Shown: positions 39,348-47,648 of the stretch, piece by piece | Layout of the letters: every line of letters begins with the position of its first letter | Position numbering within the stretch: the stretch's first letter is position 1 | Source of the DNA: Vibrio pomeroyi | GTDB lineage: Bacteria > Pseudomonadota > Gammaproteobacteria > Enterobacterales > Vibrionaceae | Direction of reading: 5' to 3' | Length of the DNA stretch: 64,000 nucleotides | Assembly (NCBI GenBank): GCA_041879425.1 | Contig: CP090854.1 | Coordinates: forward strand, 3,038,001 to 3,102,000 | Notes under the pieces: model-generated | Database searches by the model: none | Told to the model about the DNA's origin: nothing | What the model saw: only the letters and a program-made list of their open reading frames with translations | Translations under genes and position numbers: made by a program

Positions 39348-40301
39348 TCAGCCTTCTTGCATTTTTAGTAGTACCTTGCCTCTGGTATGCCCGGTTTCAA
39401 CCTGTAGATGCGCCGACTGCGCTTCATCCAATTGGTAGATACCTTGAATTTCTGTTTTAAGCAATCCAACACTCACCATGTAAAGCATGGTGTCCATTTG
39501 CTCAGGGTTTGGCTCAACCAGCATGCCTGATGCAGTAAAACCTAGTAGTGTGGCTTTTTCGCAGATCAGTTCTGCAGATAGAGTCGGAACGGTCACTACT
39601 CTTGCGCCATCTTTCAGACACTTCAATGCGTCAAGCGCGGTATCGCCACCGACCAAATCAATCAATACATCAACATCAGAAACTCGTTCTGAAGCAGGGG
39701 CAAATTTATAGTTGATCGCATGAGCGCCAAGCGTTGCAAGATAATCGAGGTTAGCTTCGCTGCAGGTGGTGTAGACCTCGGCTTTTGCAGCCACTGCAAT
39801 TTGAACCGCAAGGTGACCAACGCCGCCCGCGCCCGCTAAGATAAGCACGCGATCGCCTTCTTTCACTTCGGCTTTATTGAGTGCTTGGGCTGCTGTTTGG
39901 CTAGCAAGTGGTAATGCAGCTGCCGCTTCTAGTGTGACAGAATCAGGGACCATGCTTAATGCCGCTTCTGGAACACATACATATTGGCTGTAGCCGCCAC
40001 CTTGCAGTGGGAAGCCAATAAAGCCTGCCACGTTATCACCAATAGTGAAACGTTCAGCCTGCTCGCCTAGCGTGACAATTTGACCTGAAATATCGTATCC
40101 CGGCACCCAAGGAAGGTTGTCTTTGTTTTGTGCTGCTGCCCAACCAAGGCCAGCTCGGGTTTTCACATCAATCGGATTAATGCCCGAAAAGGAAACTTTA
40201 ACCACCACTTCTCCGGCCTTAGGCTTAGGAATCGCACTGGTTTGAATACTAAGGTTTTCGACGCCGCCGAATTGAGTAATCGCAATCTGTTTATTTTCCA
40301 T
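39348..40301 (-). CDS. NADP-dependent MDR-family oxidoreductase (quinone reductase-like)
   Basis: This 317-aa medium-chain dehydrogenase/reductase has GroES-like N-terminal and Rossmann C-terminal domains. The nucleotide-binding motif is AGAGGVGHLAVQ. The catalytic zinc ligands of alcohol dehydrogenases are absent, which points to a quinone oxidoreductase or enoyl-reductase. I start at MENKQIAITQ, with AAGGA 9 nt upstream; another ATG is two codons earlier. The substrate cannot be told from the sequence. Confidence 0.9.
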   Translation of the reverse strand: MENKQIAITQFGGVENLSIQTSAIPKPKAGEVVVKVSFSGINPIDVKTRAGLGWAAAQNKDNLPWVPGYDISGQIVTLGEQAERFTIGDNVAGFIGFPLQGGGYSQYVCVPEAALSMVPDSVTLEAAAALPLASQTAAQALNKAEVKEGDRVLILAGAGGVGHLAVQIAVAAKAEVYTTCSEANLDYLATLGAHAINYKFAPASERVSDVDVLIDLVGGDTALDALKCLKDGARVVTVPTLSAELICEKATLLGFTASGMLVEPNPEQMDTMLYMVSVGLLKTEIQGIYQLDEAQSAHLQVETGHTRGKVLLKMQEG

Positions 40302-40354
40302 TTCCATATTTCCTTGATTGATAAAAGCCCTAGTGAGCAAGCACCCTAATTAAT

Positions 40355-40384
40355 AAAAAGAAAGGGATGCGAAAGCATCCCTTT
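40355..40384 (-). terminator. oad operon terminator
   Basis: AAAGGGATGC/GCATCCCTTT has a 4-nt loop. On minus the hairpin is followed by CTTTTTATT. Confidence 0.88.
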
Positions 40385-40471
40385 GACTATAAACCATTTA
40401 ATAAGGCTAAGTTAACCGCTCATTCGTAAATTGACGACCAATTAACGTAACGATACATGACCAGTAATCCA

Positions 40472-41602
40472 TTAACCAACTAGCGCTAATAGAATACCCG
40501 CCGCAACCGCACTACCAAGTACACCAGCTACGTTCGGCCCCATCGCATGCATCAACAAGAAGTTCTGAGGGTTTGCCTCAAGACCGACCTTGTTTACAAC
40601 ACGTGCCGCCATTGGAACTGCTGATACACCAGCTGCACCAATCAATGGGTTGATGTCCTCTTTCGAGAAACGGTTTAGAACCTTCGCCATCAATACGCCA
40701 CCCGCAGTACCAATACTGAACGCGACCGCACCTAATCCAAGAATACCCAGTGTCTCCAAGTTCAAGAAAGTATCCGCTTGAAGCTTAGAACCAACACCAA
40801 GACCAAGGAAAATAGTCACAACGTTAATCAGTTCGTTTTGCGCTGTTTTCGATAGGCGATCAACCACACCCGCTTCACGCATCAAGTTACCCAGACAGAA
40901 CATACCCACTAGAGGTGTTGCTGAAGGTAGGAACAAAATCGTCATCAGTAGTACAGCAAGCGGAAAGAGGATCTTCTCTGCTTTGCTAACATGACGAAGT
41001 TGAGCCATCTTAATCTTACGTTCTTCAGGAGACGTTAACGCCTTCATGATTGGCGGCTGAATAATAGGAACCAATGCCATGTAGCTATACGCCGCTACTG
41101 CAATTGCACCTAAAAGATCAGGAGAGAGCTTGCTCGCCAAGAAAATCGCGGTTGGGCCATCGGCACCACCAATGATCGCAATGGAAGAAGCGTCGGCCAT
41201 CGAGAATTCCATTCCTGGAACATAGTTCAGCAAGATCGCACCAAATAGCGTCGCGAAGATACCAAACTGAGCCGCAGCCCCTAACCACAACGTTTTAGGG
41301 TTCGCAATCAACGCACCGAAGTCCGTCATCGCACCAACACCCATAAAGATCAGCAGTGGGAAAATGCCCGTTTCAATACCAATGTAGTAAACGTAGTACA
41401 GCAAACCACCTGGATCAGTAAACCCAGCGTTTGGAATGTTTGCTAATACAGCACCAAAACCAATAGGTAGCAGAAGTAACGGTTCAAATCCTTTACGAAT
41501 TGCCAAAAATAACAATAAGCAACCAACCAACATCATACAGATCTGGCCGAACTCAAAGTTCGCAATCCCTGTTTCAGACCATAAGGTCATCAATCCTTCC
41601 AT
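40472..41602 (-). CDS. oadB: Oxaloacetate decarboxylase sodium pump, beta subunit
   Basis: OadB is the membrane subunit that decarboxylates carboxybiotin and exports Na+. The 376-aa protein has many hydrophobic helices with [17 protein letters not shown] and [19 protein letters not shown], both functional regions of the family. It is shorter than the roughly 433-aa OadB of Klebsiella but matches the length of other decarboxylase beta subunits such as GcdB, so it is not truncated. It is the last gene of oadGAB. Confidence 0.95.
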   Translation of the reverse strand: MEGLMTLWSETGIANFEFGQICMMLVGCLLLFLAIRKGFEPLLLLPIGFGAVLANIPNAGFTDPGGLLYYVYYIGIETGIFPLLIFMGVGAMTDFGALIANPKTLWLGAAAQFGIFATLFGAILLNYVPGMEFSMADASSIAIIGGADGPTAIFLASKLSPDLLGAIAVAAYSYMALVPIIQPPIMKALTSPEERKIKMAQLRHVSKAEKILFPLAVLLMTILFLPSATPLVGMFCLGNLMREAGVVDRLSKTAQNELINVVTIFLGLGVGSKLQADTFLNLETLGILGLGAVAFSIGTAGGVLMAKVLNRFSKEDINPLIGAAGVSAVPMAARVVNKVGLEANPQNFLLMHAMGPNVAGVLGSAVAAGILLALVG

Positions 41603-41611
41603 GGTACTCCC

Positions 41612-43402
41612 TTACGCCAAGCTTAGTAGTGGAGCGCCTACAGTAACTGCATCGCCTTCTTTAACATTCAGTTCTTGAACGATACCACCACGAGCAGCAC
41701 GAACTTCCGTTTCCATCTTCATCGCTTCTAGGATAAGTAGAACGTCACCTTCAGCAACCTCAGCACCCGCCTGAACGTTAACTTTAAAGATGTTGCCCGC
41801 CAATGGAGCAGGAACCGCTTCAGCATCAGAAGCTGCTACAGGTGCAGCCTGAGCCGCTTGAGCAGGTTTTGCTGATGGCGCAACAGATGTTAGTTCACCT
41901 TGTGGGCCAACCTCGACATCGTAAACTTGACCATCAACCTTCACGCTGTAGCTTTCGATGCCACCAGACACAGGAGCCGGAGCTGCAGCAACTGGAGTCG
42001 CAACTTCTGCCGTTGGTGCTGGTTCAAATGCTTCAGGGTTACGACGGTTCTTAAGGAACTTAAGACCCACTTGTGGGAAAAGTGCGTAAGTCAGGACATC
42101 ATCAACGGTATCTTCAGCTAGAGAAATGCCTTCTGATTTCGCTTTCTCTAAAAGGTCCGTAGTCAGCGTATCCATTTCTGACTTAAGCAAGTCAGCAGGG
42201 CGACAAGTAATTGGCTCTGCACCATCCAGAACTTTTGCTTGCAGTTCAGCATCTACTTCCGCAGGTGCTTGGCCGTATTCGCCTTTCAGCAGACCTGCCG
42301 TCTCTTTAGTGATGCTCTTATAGCGCTCACCCGTTAGGACGTTAATAACCGCTTGAGTACCGACAATTTGAGAAGTTGGTGTTACCAAAGGAATGTAACC
42401 AAGCTCTTTACGTACGCGTGGGATCTCTTCAAGAACCTCGTCCATACGATCGGCTGCGCCTTGTTCTTTCAGCTGGCCTTCCATGTTAGTCAACATGCCG
42501 CCAGGAACCTGAGCAATCAAAATGCGAGAATCGACGCCTTTTAGCTGGCCTTCCCATTTCGCGTACTTTTTACGTACATCGCGGAAGTAAGATGCGATTG
42601 GTTCAATTTGGTCAAGCTTAAGGTTAGTGTCACGCTCTGTACCTTCTAACATCGCCACAACCGTTTCAGTTGGTGTGTGACCGTAAGTACAGCTCATTGA
42701 AGAGATAGCCGTGTCTAGGATATCGATGCCCGCCTCAACGGCTTTAACCGCTGTTGCTGTCGATAGACCGGTTGTCGCGTGGCTATGTAGCGCTAGAGGA
42801 ACATCACACGATGCTTTGATGCGTGTAATTAACTCTTCCGCTTCATAAGGCTTTAATAAACCTGACATATCTTTGATACATAGTGAATGACAACCTAGGT
42901 CTTCTAGACGCTTAGCCAGATCAACCCAAGTATCAGAGTTGTGAACCGGACTGGTTGTGTAAGACAAGGTACCTTGAGCGTGGCCGCCAACATCAATCGT
43001 TGCTTTCACCGCTTTTTCAAAGTTACGTACGTCATTCATCGCATCAAAAATACGGAATACGTCCATGCCATTCTTATGGGCACGTTCAACAAATTTTTCT
43101 ACTACGTCATCCGCGTAGTGACGGTAACCCAACAGGTTTTGACCACGCAGTAGCATCTGCATTGGTGTATTTGGCATCGCTTTTTTCAGTTCACGCAGAC
43201 GCTCCCATGGATCCTCTCCAAGAAAACGGATACACGAATCAAACGTCGCGCCGCCCCAAGTCTCTAGAGACCAGTAACCGACTTTATCCAGTTCTGCCGC
43301 AATTGGCAGCATATCTTCGATACGCATACGAGTAGCAAATAGTGACTGGTGCGCGTCACGAAGTACCACATCTGTGATAGCTAGTGGTTTAGACATGCTC
43401 AT
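41612..43402 (-). CDS. oadA: Oxaloacetate decarboxylase, alpha subunit
   Basis: OadA carries the carboxyltransferase and biotin-carrier domains. The 596-aa protein has [11 protein letters not shown] near the N-terminus (zinc and substrate site), the TIM-barrel, a Pro/Ala linker (about 455-530) and the biotin motif EAMKMETEV with K562. AAGGAGTTT precedes the ATG. OadA cooperates with OadG, which anchors it, and with OadB for Na+ transport. Confidence 0.97.
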   Translation of the reverse strand: MSMSKPLAITDVVLRDAHQSLFATRMRIEDMLPIAAELDKVGYWSLETWGGATFDSCIRFLGEDPWERLRELKKAMPNTPMQMLLRGQNLLGYRHYADDVVEKFVERAHKNGMDVFRIFDAMNDVRNFEKAVKATIDVGGHAQGTLSYTTSPVHNSDTWVDLAKRLEDLGCHSLCIKDMSGLLKPYEAEELITRIKASCDVPLALHSHATTGLSTATAVKAVEAGIDILDTAISSMSCTYGHTPTETVVAMLEGTERDTNLKLDQIEPIASYFRDVRKKYAKWEGQLKGVDSRILIAQVPGGMLTNMEGQLKEQGAADRMDEVLEEIPRVRKELGYIPLVTPTSQIVGTQAVINVLTGERYKSITKETAGLLKGEYGQAPAEVDAELQAKVLDGAEPITCRPADLLKSEMDTLTTDLLEKAKSEGISLAEDTVDDVLTYALFPQVGLKFLKNRRNPEAFEPAPTAEVATPVAAAPAPVSGGIESYSVKVDGQVYDVEVGPQGELTSVAPSAKPAQAAQAAPVAASDAEAVPAPLAGNIFKVNVQAGAEVAEGDVLLILEAMKMETEVRAARGGIVQELNVKEGDAVTVGAPLLSLA

Positions 43403-43427
43403 AAACTCCTTTTTAATCCTTTAAATG

Positions 43428-43685
43428 CTACTTAGCAGTAGACGCACGGTATTGATGAACCGCGGCCGAAATTGCTGCCACTACCTGTGGACTAACAGCT
43501 GAAGGGTTTGATTGTGATTTTTGAATTTTTTTAGGTGCTGCGATCGGTTCAGGTACTTCTTCTGGTACCAGTTTTGACATCAACCGAACGAGGTAAACTA
43601 GAATAGTTAGAAAAATAAAGACAACGGACATTCCCGTTATCATTAGAGTCGCCGCATCTCCTAGCAGGCTTCCAATATTAGTCAT
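43428..43685 (-). CDS. oadG: Oxaloacetate decarboxylase, gamma subunit
   Basis: This 85-aa single-pass membrane protein assembles alpha and beta subunits and binds zinc. One membrane helix lies at about 10-35 (LMITGMSVVFIFLTILVYLV), followed by a Pro/Lys-rich hydrophilic tail. I start at MTNIGSLLGD with AAGGA upstream. It is the first gene of the operon, 25 bp before oadA. Confidence 0.93.
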   Translation of the reverse strand: MTNIGSLLGDAATLMITGMSVVFIFLTILVYLVRLMSKLVPEEVPEPIAAPKKIQKSQSNPSAVSPQVVAAISAAVHQYRASTAK

Positions 43686-43753
43686 GTTGCTTCCTTTCTT
43701 CGTCATCCTGACATATGTACAGGATTTCAGCGAATAGTGATCCCGACCCTTGG

Positions 43754-43781
43754 ATTATCTCGATTGGTAAAACTTTGTCAA
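43754..43781 (-). promoter_or_regulatory. Predicted sigma70 promoter of oadGAB
   Basis: On minus, TTGACA-16 bp-GATAAT lies about 70 bp upstream of the oadG start. The spacing and -35 match are good. Confidence 0.7.
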
Positions 43782-44022
43782 TTTTGTTTAAGGTTCTGTT
43801 ACGGATAACGCACACATAAGGTTAATTATTCGCCTATCAGATCACATAAATCTGTCAAATGAGTCATTTTTAGATATTTAAACTGTGACTTAAACGGGGC
43901 TTTTCTGAGAAATGATATGAGAAAGGTGGAATAACAAAGAAGCATTCAAGAAGTACTTAAAATACAACAAGTTAAATTTTAAGTAAATTTAACATTTAAT
44001 CAACATTTATGTGGCAGACATA
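43782..44022. other. Intergenic region between oad promoter and tRNA terminator
   Basis: This AT-rich stretch of about 240 bp has no gene seen. It may hold upstream control sites for oadGAB. Confidence 0.5.
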
Positions 44023-44053
44023 AAAAAAGCCTCGTATAAACGAGGCTTTTTTT
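44023..44053 (-). terminator. tRNA operon terminator
   Basis: AAAAAAAGCCTCG/CGAGGCTTTTTTT is a 13-bp stem with a 5-nt loop. On minus it ends in a run of T residues and closes the ten-gene tRNA operon. Confidence 0.94.
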
Positions 44054-44060
44054 AATAATG

Positions 44061-44137
44061 TGGCGCGCTCTGGAGGATTCGAACCTCCGACCGCCTGGTT
44101 CGTAGCCAGGTACTCTATCCAGCTGAGCTAAGAGCGC
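44061..44137 (-). tRNA. tRNA-Arg(ACG), acceptor type GCGCTCT
   Basis: 77 nt with encoded CCA. Acceptor GCGCTCT/AGAGCGC, anticodon loop CTACGAA, T-arm GGAGG/CCTCC with TTCGAAT. It is the last tRNA of the operon. Confidence 0.97.
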
Positions 44138-44218
44138 ACGGCTTTAATATCAATTCATTGTTACTAACAACTTATCAATATAAGGATTTCATTCTAATAA
44201 GAAAGAAGCCCTAAATAG

Positions 44219-44295
44219 TGGCGCGTCCTGGAGGATTCGAACCTCCGACCGCCTGGTTCGTAGCCAGGTACTCTATCCAGCTGAGCTAAGGACGC
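44219..44295 (-). tRNA. tRNA-Arg(ACG), acceptor type GCGTCCT
   Basis: 77 nt with encoded CCA. The body is identical to the other Arg copies, but the acceptor is GCGTCCT/AGGACGC, two adjacent compensated base-pair changes. Confidence 0.97.
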
Positions 44296-44371
44296 ACGGT
44301 TTTAGTATCAACTTACTATTAAGCAATTCAATACAAGGATTTCATTCACATAAGAAAGAAGCCCTAAATAG

Positions 44372-44448
44372 TGGCGCGCTCTGGAGGATTCGAACCTCCG
44401 ACCGCCTGGTTCGTAGCCAGGTACTCTATCCAGCTGAGCTAAGAGCGC
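44372..44448 (-). tRNA. tRNA-Arg(ACG), acceptor type GCGCTCT
   Basis: 77 nt with encoded CCA; same sequence as the copy at 44061. Confidence 0.97.
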
Positions 44449-44515
44449 ACGGTTTTAGTATCAACTTAAGCCAATACAAGGATTTCTATTCTCGTAAGAG
44501 AGAATCCCTAAATAG

Positions 44516-44592
44516 TGGCGCGTCCTGGAGGATTCGAACCTCCGACCGCCTGGTTCGTAGCCAGGTACTCTATCCAGCTGAGCTAAGGACGC
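44516..44592 (-). tRNA. tRNA-Arg(ACG), acceptor type GCGTCCT
   Basis: 77 nt with encoded CCA; same sequence as the copy at 44219. Confidence 0.97.
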
Positions 44593-44666
44593 ACGGTTTT
44601 AGTATCAAGTTGTTATTACACAATCAATACAAGGATTTCCTCTCATAAGAGGGAAGCCCTAAATAG

Positions 44667-44743
44667 TGGCGCGTCCTGGAGGATTCGAACCTCCGACCGC
44701 CTGGTTCGTAGCCAGGTACTCTATCCAGCTGAGCTAAGGACGC
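44667..44743 (-). tRNA. tRNA-Arg(ACG), acceptor type GCGTCCT
   Basis: 77 nt with encoded CCA; same sequence as the copy at 44219. Confidence 0.97.
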
Positions 44744-44822
44744 ACGCTTTTGATATTAATTCTCGATAAACGATTTATCAATATCAGGATTCAAATTCAT
44801 ATAAGAACTAAACCCTAAATAG

Positions 44823-44899
44823 TGGCGCGCTCTGGAGGATTCGAACCTCCGACCGCCTGGTTCGTAGCCAGGTACTCTATCCAGCTGAGCTAAGAGCGC
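44823..44899 (-). tRNA. tRNA-Arg(ACG), acceptor type GCGCTCT
   Basis: 77 nt with encoded CCA; same sequence as the copy at 44061. Confidence 0.97.
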
Positions 44900-44968
44900 A
44901 CGGTTTTAGTATCAACTTATAGCCAATACAAGGATTTTCATTCTCATAGAGAGGAAACCCTTAAATAG

Positions 44969-45045
44969 TGGCGCGTCCTGGAGGATTCGAACCTCCGACC
45001 GCCTGGTTCGTAGCCAGGTACTCTATCCAGCTGAGCTAAGGACGC
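44969..45045 (-). tRNA. tRNA-Arg(ACG), acceptor type GCGTCCT
   Basis: 77 nt with encoded CCA; same sequence as the copy at 44219. Confidence 0.97.
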
Positions 45046-45134
45046 ACGGTGTTCATTCATTAAGAATGAAGTTGTGAAATATATCACATTCTTCTTGCTA
45101 CGAAGAAAAAAAAAGGCCATCGGCCTGTAATGAA

Positions 45135-45227
45135 TGGCGGTGAGGGAGGGATTCGAACCCTCGATGCAGCTACAAACCACATACTCCCTTAGCAGGGGAG
45201 CGCCTTCGGCCACTCGGCCACCTCACC
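45135..45227 (-). tRNA. tRNA-Ser(GCT)
   Basis: 93 nt with encoded CCA and a long variable arm. Acceptor GGTGAGG, anticodon stem CTCCC/GGGAG around CTGCTAA. The D-loop region reads GGCCGAGTGGCC. Confidence 0.97.
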
Positions 45228-45271
45228 TAATTCATTATTCTCACATCACTTACAAGTAAGAGAAGAGAGAA

Positions 45272-45348
45272 TGGCGCGTCCTGGAGGATTCGAACCTCCG
45301 ACCGCCTGGTTCGTAGCCAGGTACTCTATCCAGCTGAGCTAAGGACGC
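45272..45348 (-). tRNA. tRNA-Arg(ACG), acceptor type GCGTCCT
   Basis: 77 nt with encoded CCA, lying between the two Ser genes. Same sequence as the copy at 44219. Confidence 0.97.
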
Positions 45349-45391
45349 ACATTTACATTGTCTAAATGGCTAATTCTAGACTCGCAAGAAA

Positions 45392-45484
45392 TGGCGGTGA
45401 GGGAGGGATTCGAACCCTCGATGCAGCTACAAACCACATACTCCCTTAGCAGGGGAGCGCCTTCGGCCTCTCGGCCACCTCACC
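45392..45484 (-). tRNA. tRNA-Ser(GCT)
   Basis: 93 nt with encoded CCA. It differs from the other Ser copy by one base in the D region (GGCCGAGAGGCC). It is the first gene of the operon, just after the promoter. Confidence 0.97.
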
Positions 45485-45499
45485 GTCTTGCGGAGGCAC

Positions 45500-45527
45500 A
45501 TATTACGTTTTACCGAAAATATGTCAA
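45500..45527 (-). promoter_or_regulatory. Predicted sigma70 promoter of the tRNA operon
   Basis: On minus, TTGACA-16 bp-TAATAT is followed by a GC-rich discriminator (GTGCCTCCGC) typical of stringently controlled stable RNA promoters. It lies 16 bp before the first tRNA. Confidence 0.85.
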
Positions 45528-45913
45528 ACACTTTATTGAAAAAAATTGGACAAAAACACTCAACCGTTTGCTATTTAATCAAAGCGCTTGCAAATTGAAC
45601 TTATAAGATTCAAATCGTGCTTTTTCCCTTAAAAATTAAGGTGAAAGATTGGCAATAATAAACAGCCGAAAACAATTATCTATTTTCTTCAGCAGCAAGT
45701 GCTACCGCTGTTTGCACCTTACTACGGGATGCGTTTTTACGCTATAGGAGAAGCTAACAAATCTTGAGCTTTGCCAAACAAAATAGAAAGAAACAACATT
45801 GAACAACCGCAACTGTATTTCACAGTGTTATGGAGCATTCATTTCACCGAGTGAATACTGGCCAGTTATCTAAGCCATCTATATCTCAATGAACACTTCT
45901 GTTCTCCAAGATC
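45528..45913. other. Intergenic region between tRNA promoter and csrA terminator
   Basis: About 385 bp of AT-rich sequence with no convincing gene. The part nearest the promoter has A/T tracts that could act as an UP element. Confidence 0.5.
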
Positions 45914-45942
45914 AAAAAAGGCTAGCAACAATGCTAGCCTCT
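45914..45942 (-). terminator. csrA terminator
   Basis: GGCTAGCA/TGCTAGCC with an ACAA loop; on minus it is followed by TTTTTTGATC. Confidence 0.9.
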
Positions 45943-45958
45943 TCTCTACGCAAAAGTA

Positions 45959-46156
45959 TTAGTAGTTGCCAGATGCAACGTTACCATTACCTTTTTCAGC
46001 TTGAATGCGCATGTAGATCTCTTCACGGTGAACAGATACTTCTTTAGGTGCGTTAACACCGATACGTACTTGGTTACCTTTTACGCCTAGTACAGTAACT
46101 GTTACTTCATCACCAATCATCAGTGTTTCGCCAACGCGGCGAGTCAAAATTAGCAT
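45959..46156 (-). CDS. csrA: Carbon storage regulator CsrA
   Basis: CsrA is an RNA-binding dimer that represses or activates mRNAs by binding GGA motifs; in vibrios it also feeds into the quorum-sensing circuit through LuxO. The 65-aa protein begins [18 protein letters not shown] and has the RNA-binding [11 protein letters not shown]. It is monocistronic here, with its own promoter and terminator. Confidence 0.98.
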   Translation of the reverse strand: MLILTRRVGETLMIGDEVTVTVLGVKGNQVRIGVNAPKEVSVHREEIYMRIQAEKGNGNVASGNY

Positions 46157-46201
46157 TCTTTGCTCCTTGAGTAATCTCTAAATTTATCTAGCTACGAGAG
46201 C

Positions 46202-46231
46202 ATTATCCAACAAAAGTTATATTTTCGTAAA
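46202..46231 (-). promoter_or_regulatory. Predicted csrA promoter
   Basis: On minus, TTTACG-18 bp-GATAAT lies about 45 bp upstream of the csrA start. Confidence 0.5.
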
Positions 46232-46248
46232 CTATCGATTGAGTTTAT

Positions 46249-47430
46249 TTAACCAAAATGCACTTCTTTTTTAGGATAACCCTGTGTTTCACGCGCTACG
46301 ATGTATGCATTGTGTAATATGTTAGCAGCCATATCGACTTGCGTTGGTGATATCACCAAAGTTAAAGACTGCTGCTGCAATAAGTGATGCTGTACATCAA
46401 TTTCGCCTTCAGACAACAATCCATGTGAACTGACCACAATTTCTTGTGTTCGGCTTCCGACCACAGTTAACAAACTAACCTGTTCACTATTACGGATTTT
46501 CTCGTCAAAAACTAGTTTTAATTTGGCACTTATGTCTTGTTTAATAATGAGTGCTGCCCGTTCTGTTTCCTCGATCACACTACAGACTTCGATCCCTAAC
46601 AGTTGGCAATGCGATATGAAAGATGGCAAATCCTCATTCAAACACTCGATACGTACCATGTCTCTTTGAATGGCGATGCCGGCAATATCATTCAAACACT
46701 GGTTGCCCGCAATCAATGTACCCTCGCCTGCTTCAAAGCTGGAAAGCACTCTTAATGGCACATTATGTTGCCATGCATACTGAACACACGGTAAATGCAG
46801 AACCTTTGCACCTCGGCGAGCCATCTCTTCCATCGACGGAAAGTCTAAGGTATCGAGCTTCTTCGAATGTTTGACAACCCTCGGGTCACAAGAGTACACA
46901 CCATCAACATCGGTATAAATCTGGCACTCTTTCGCCTGCAGTGCGCCAGCTAATGCAACCGCAGTAGTATCTGAGCCGCCTCGGCCTAAAGTGGTAATGT
47001 CGCCTTTAGCATTCGTGCCTTGAAAGCCAGCGACAATGACAATCTGATTATCGTCTAACAAGGCTTGAATAGGAGCAGTATCAATACGCTCAATCGTCGC
47101 ATTGTTATGATTAGAATCGGTGTGTATCTTGGCTTGATAGCCGGTCATCGATGTCGCTTCATAACCTAACTTGTGTAACGTCATTGCTAACAAAGCCATG
47201 GAAACTTGCTCTCCAGCCGTTAACAGCACATCCAATTCTCTAGCGTTGGGGACGCTATCAACTTGTGTGGCTAAGTTAACCAACCGATTTGTTTCACCTG
47301 ACATAGCAGAAACGACAACCACGATCTGGTTCCCTTCATTTTTCGCTTCAATGATTTTCTCTGCTACATGATGGATTCGTTCTATTGAACCCACCGACGT
47401 TCCACCAAATTTCTGCACGATAAGAGGCAT
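46249..47430 (-). CDS. lysC: Aspartate kinase (monofunctional) with atypical regulatory domain
   Basis: Aspartokinase phosphorylates aspartate, the entry to lysine, threonine and methionine synthesis. The 393-aa protein has KFGGTSVGS, VSAMSGETNRL, LGRGGSDTTAVALA, TDVDGVYSCDPR and MARRGAKVLH. The C-terminal ACT region (about 255-393) is divergent: the usual second-ACT motif resembling VGxGMxSxPGV is replaced by TVVGSRTQEIVVSSHG. Feedback control may thus differ from classical LysC. I start at MPLIVQKFGG (ATG at 47430); a GTG two codons earlier is possible. There is no lysine riboswitch in the 218-bp gap upstream. Confidence 0.92.
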   Translation of the reverse strand: MPLIVQKFGGTSVGSIERIHHVAEKIIEAKNEGNQIVVVVSAMSGETNRLVNLATQVDSVPNARELDVLLTAGEQVSMALLAMTLHKLGYEATSMTGYQAKIHTDSNHNNATIERIDTAPIQALLDDNQIVIVAGFQGTNAKGDITTLGRGGSDTTAVALAGALQAKECQIYTDVDGVYSCDPRVVKHSKKLDTLDFPSMEEMARRGAKVLHLPCVQYAWQHNVPLRVLSSFEAGEGTLIAGNQCLNDIAGIAIQRDMVRIECLNEDLPSFISHCQLLGIEVCSVIEETERAALIIKQDISAKLKLVFDEKIRNSEQVSLLTVVGSRTQEIVVSSHGLLSEGEIDVQHHLLQQQSLTLVISPTQVDMAANILHNAYIVARETQGYPKKEVHFG

Positions 47431-47597
47431 TTTCACCCGTCCTCACCTTCCCAAGACCAATGTCTATATATGACAAAAAAACACATACTCCGCGTCATGG
47501 CGAAGCAATAAAAAATGAACCAAGGAGTCTAACGTAACCATTAAACTTCGTGGTTAATCTCAATCAAACCTGATTTACACACTTCCGATAGACAAAA

Positions 47598-47632
47598 TAA
47601 AAGATGCCCAATCATCTGATTGGGCATCTTTG
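47598..47632 (-). terminator. alaS terminator
   Basis: AAGATGCCCAATCA/TGATTGGGCATCTT is a 14-bp stem; on minus it is followed by TTATTTTG. Confidence 0.88.
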
Positions 47633-47648
47633 TATCAATTACTTAAGC

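Noticed and set aside
40472..41602. oadB as truncated (376 aa versus about 433)
   Set aside because: The N- and C-termini and functional motifs are complete; many decarboxylase beta subunits have this shorter length.
44061..45484. tRNA array as an integration site for a genomic island
   Set aside because: No integrase, attachment-site duplication or change in gene content is seen on either side; flanks are core genes.
47431..47648. Lysine riboswitch upstream of lysC
   Set aside because: The gap left after the alaS terminator is about 170 nt and shows no conserved five-way junction elements or expression-platform hairpin.
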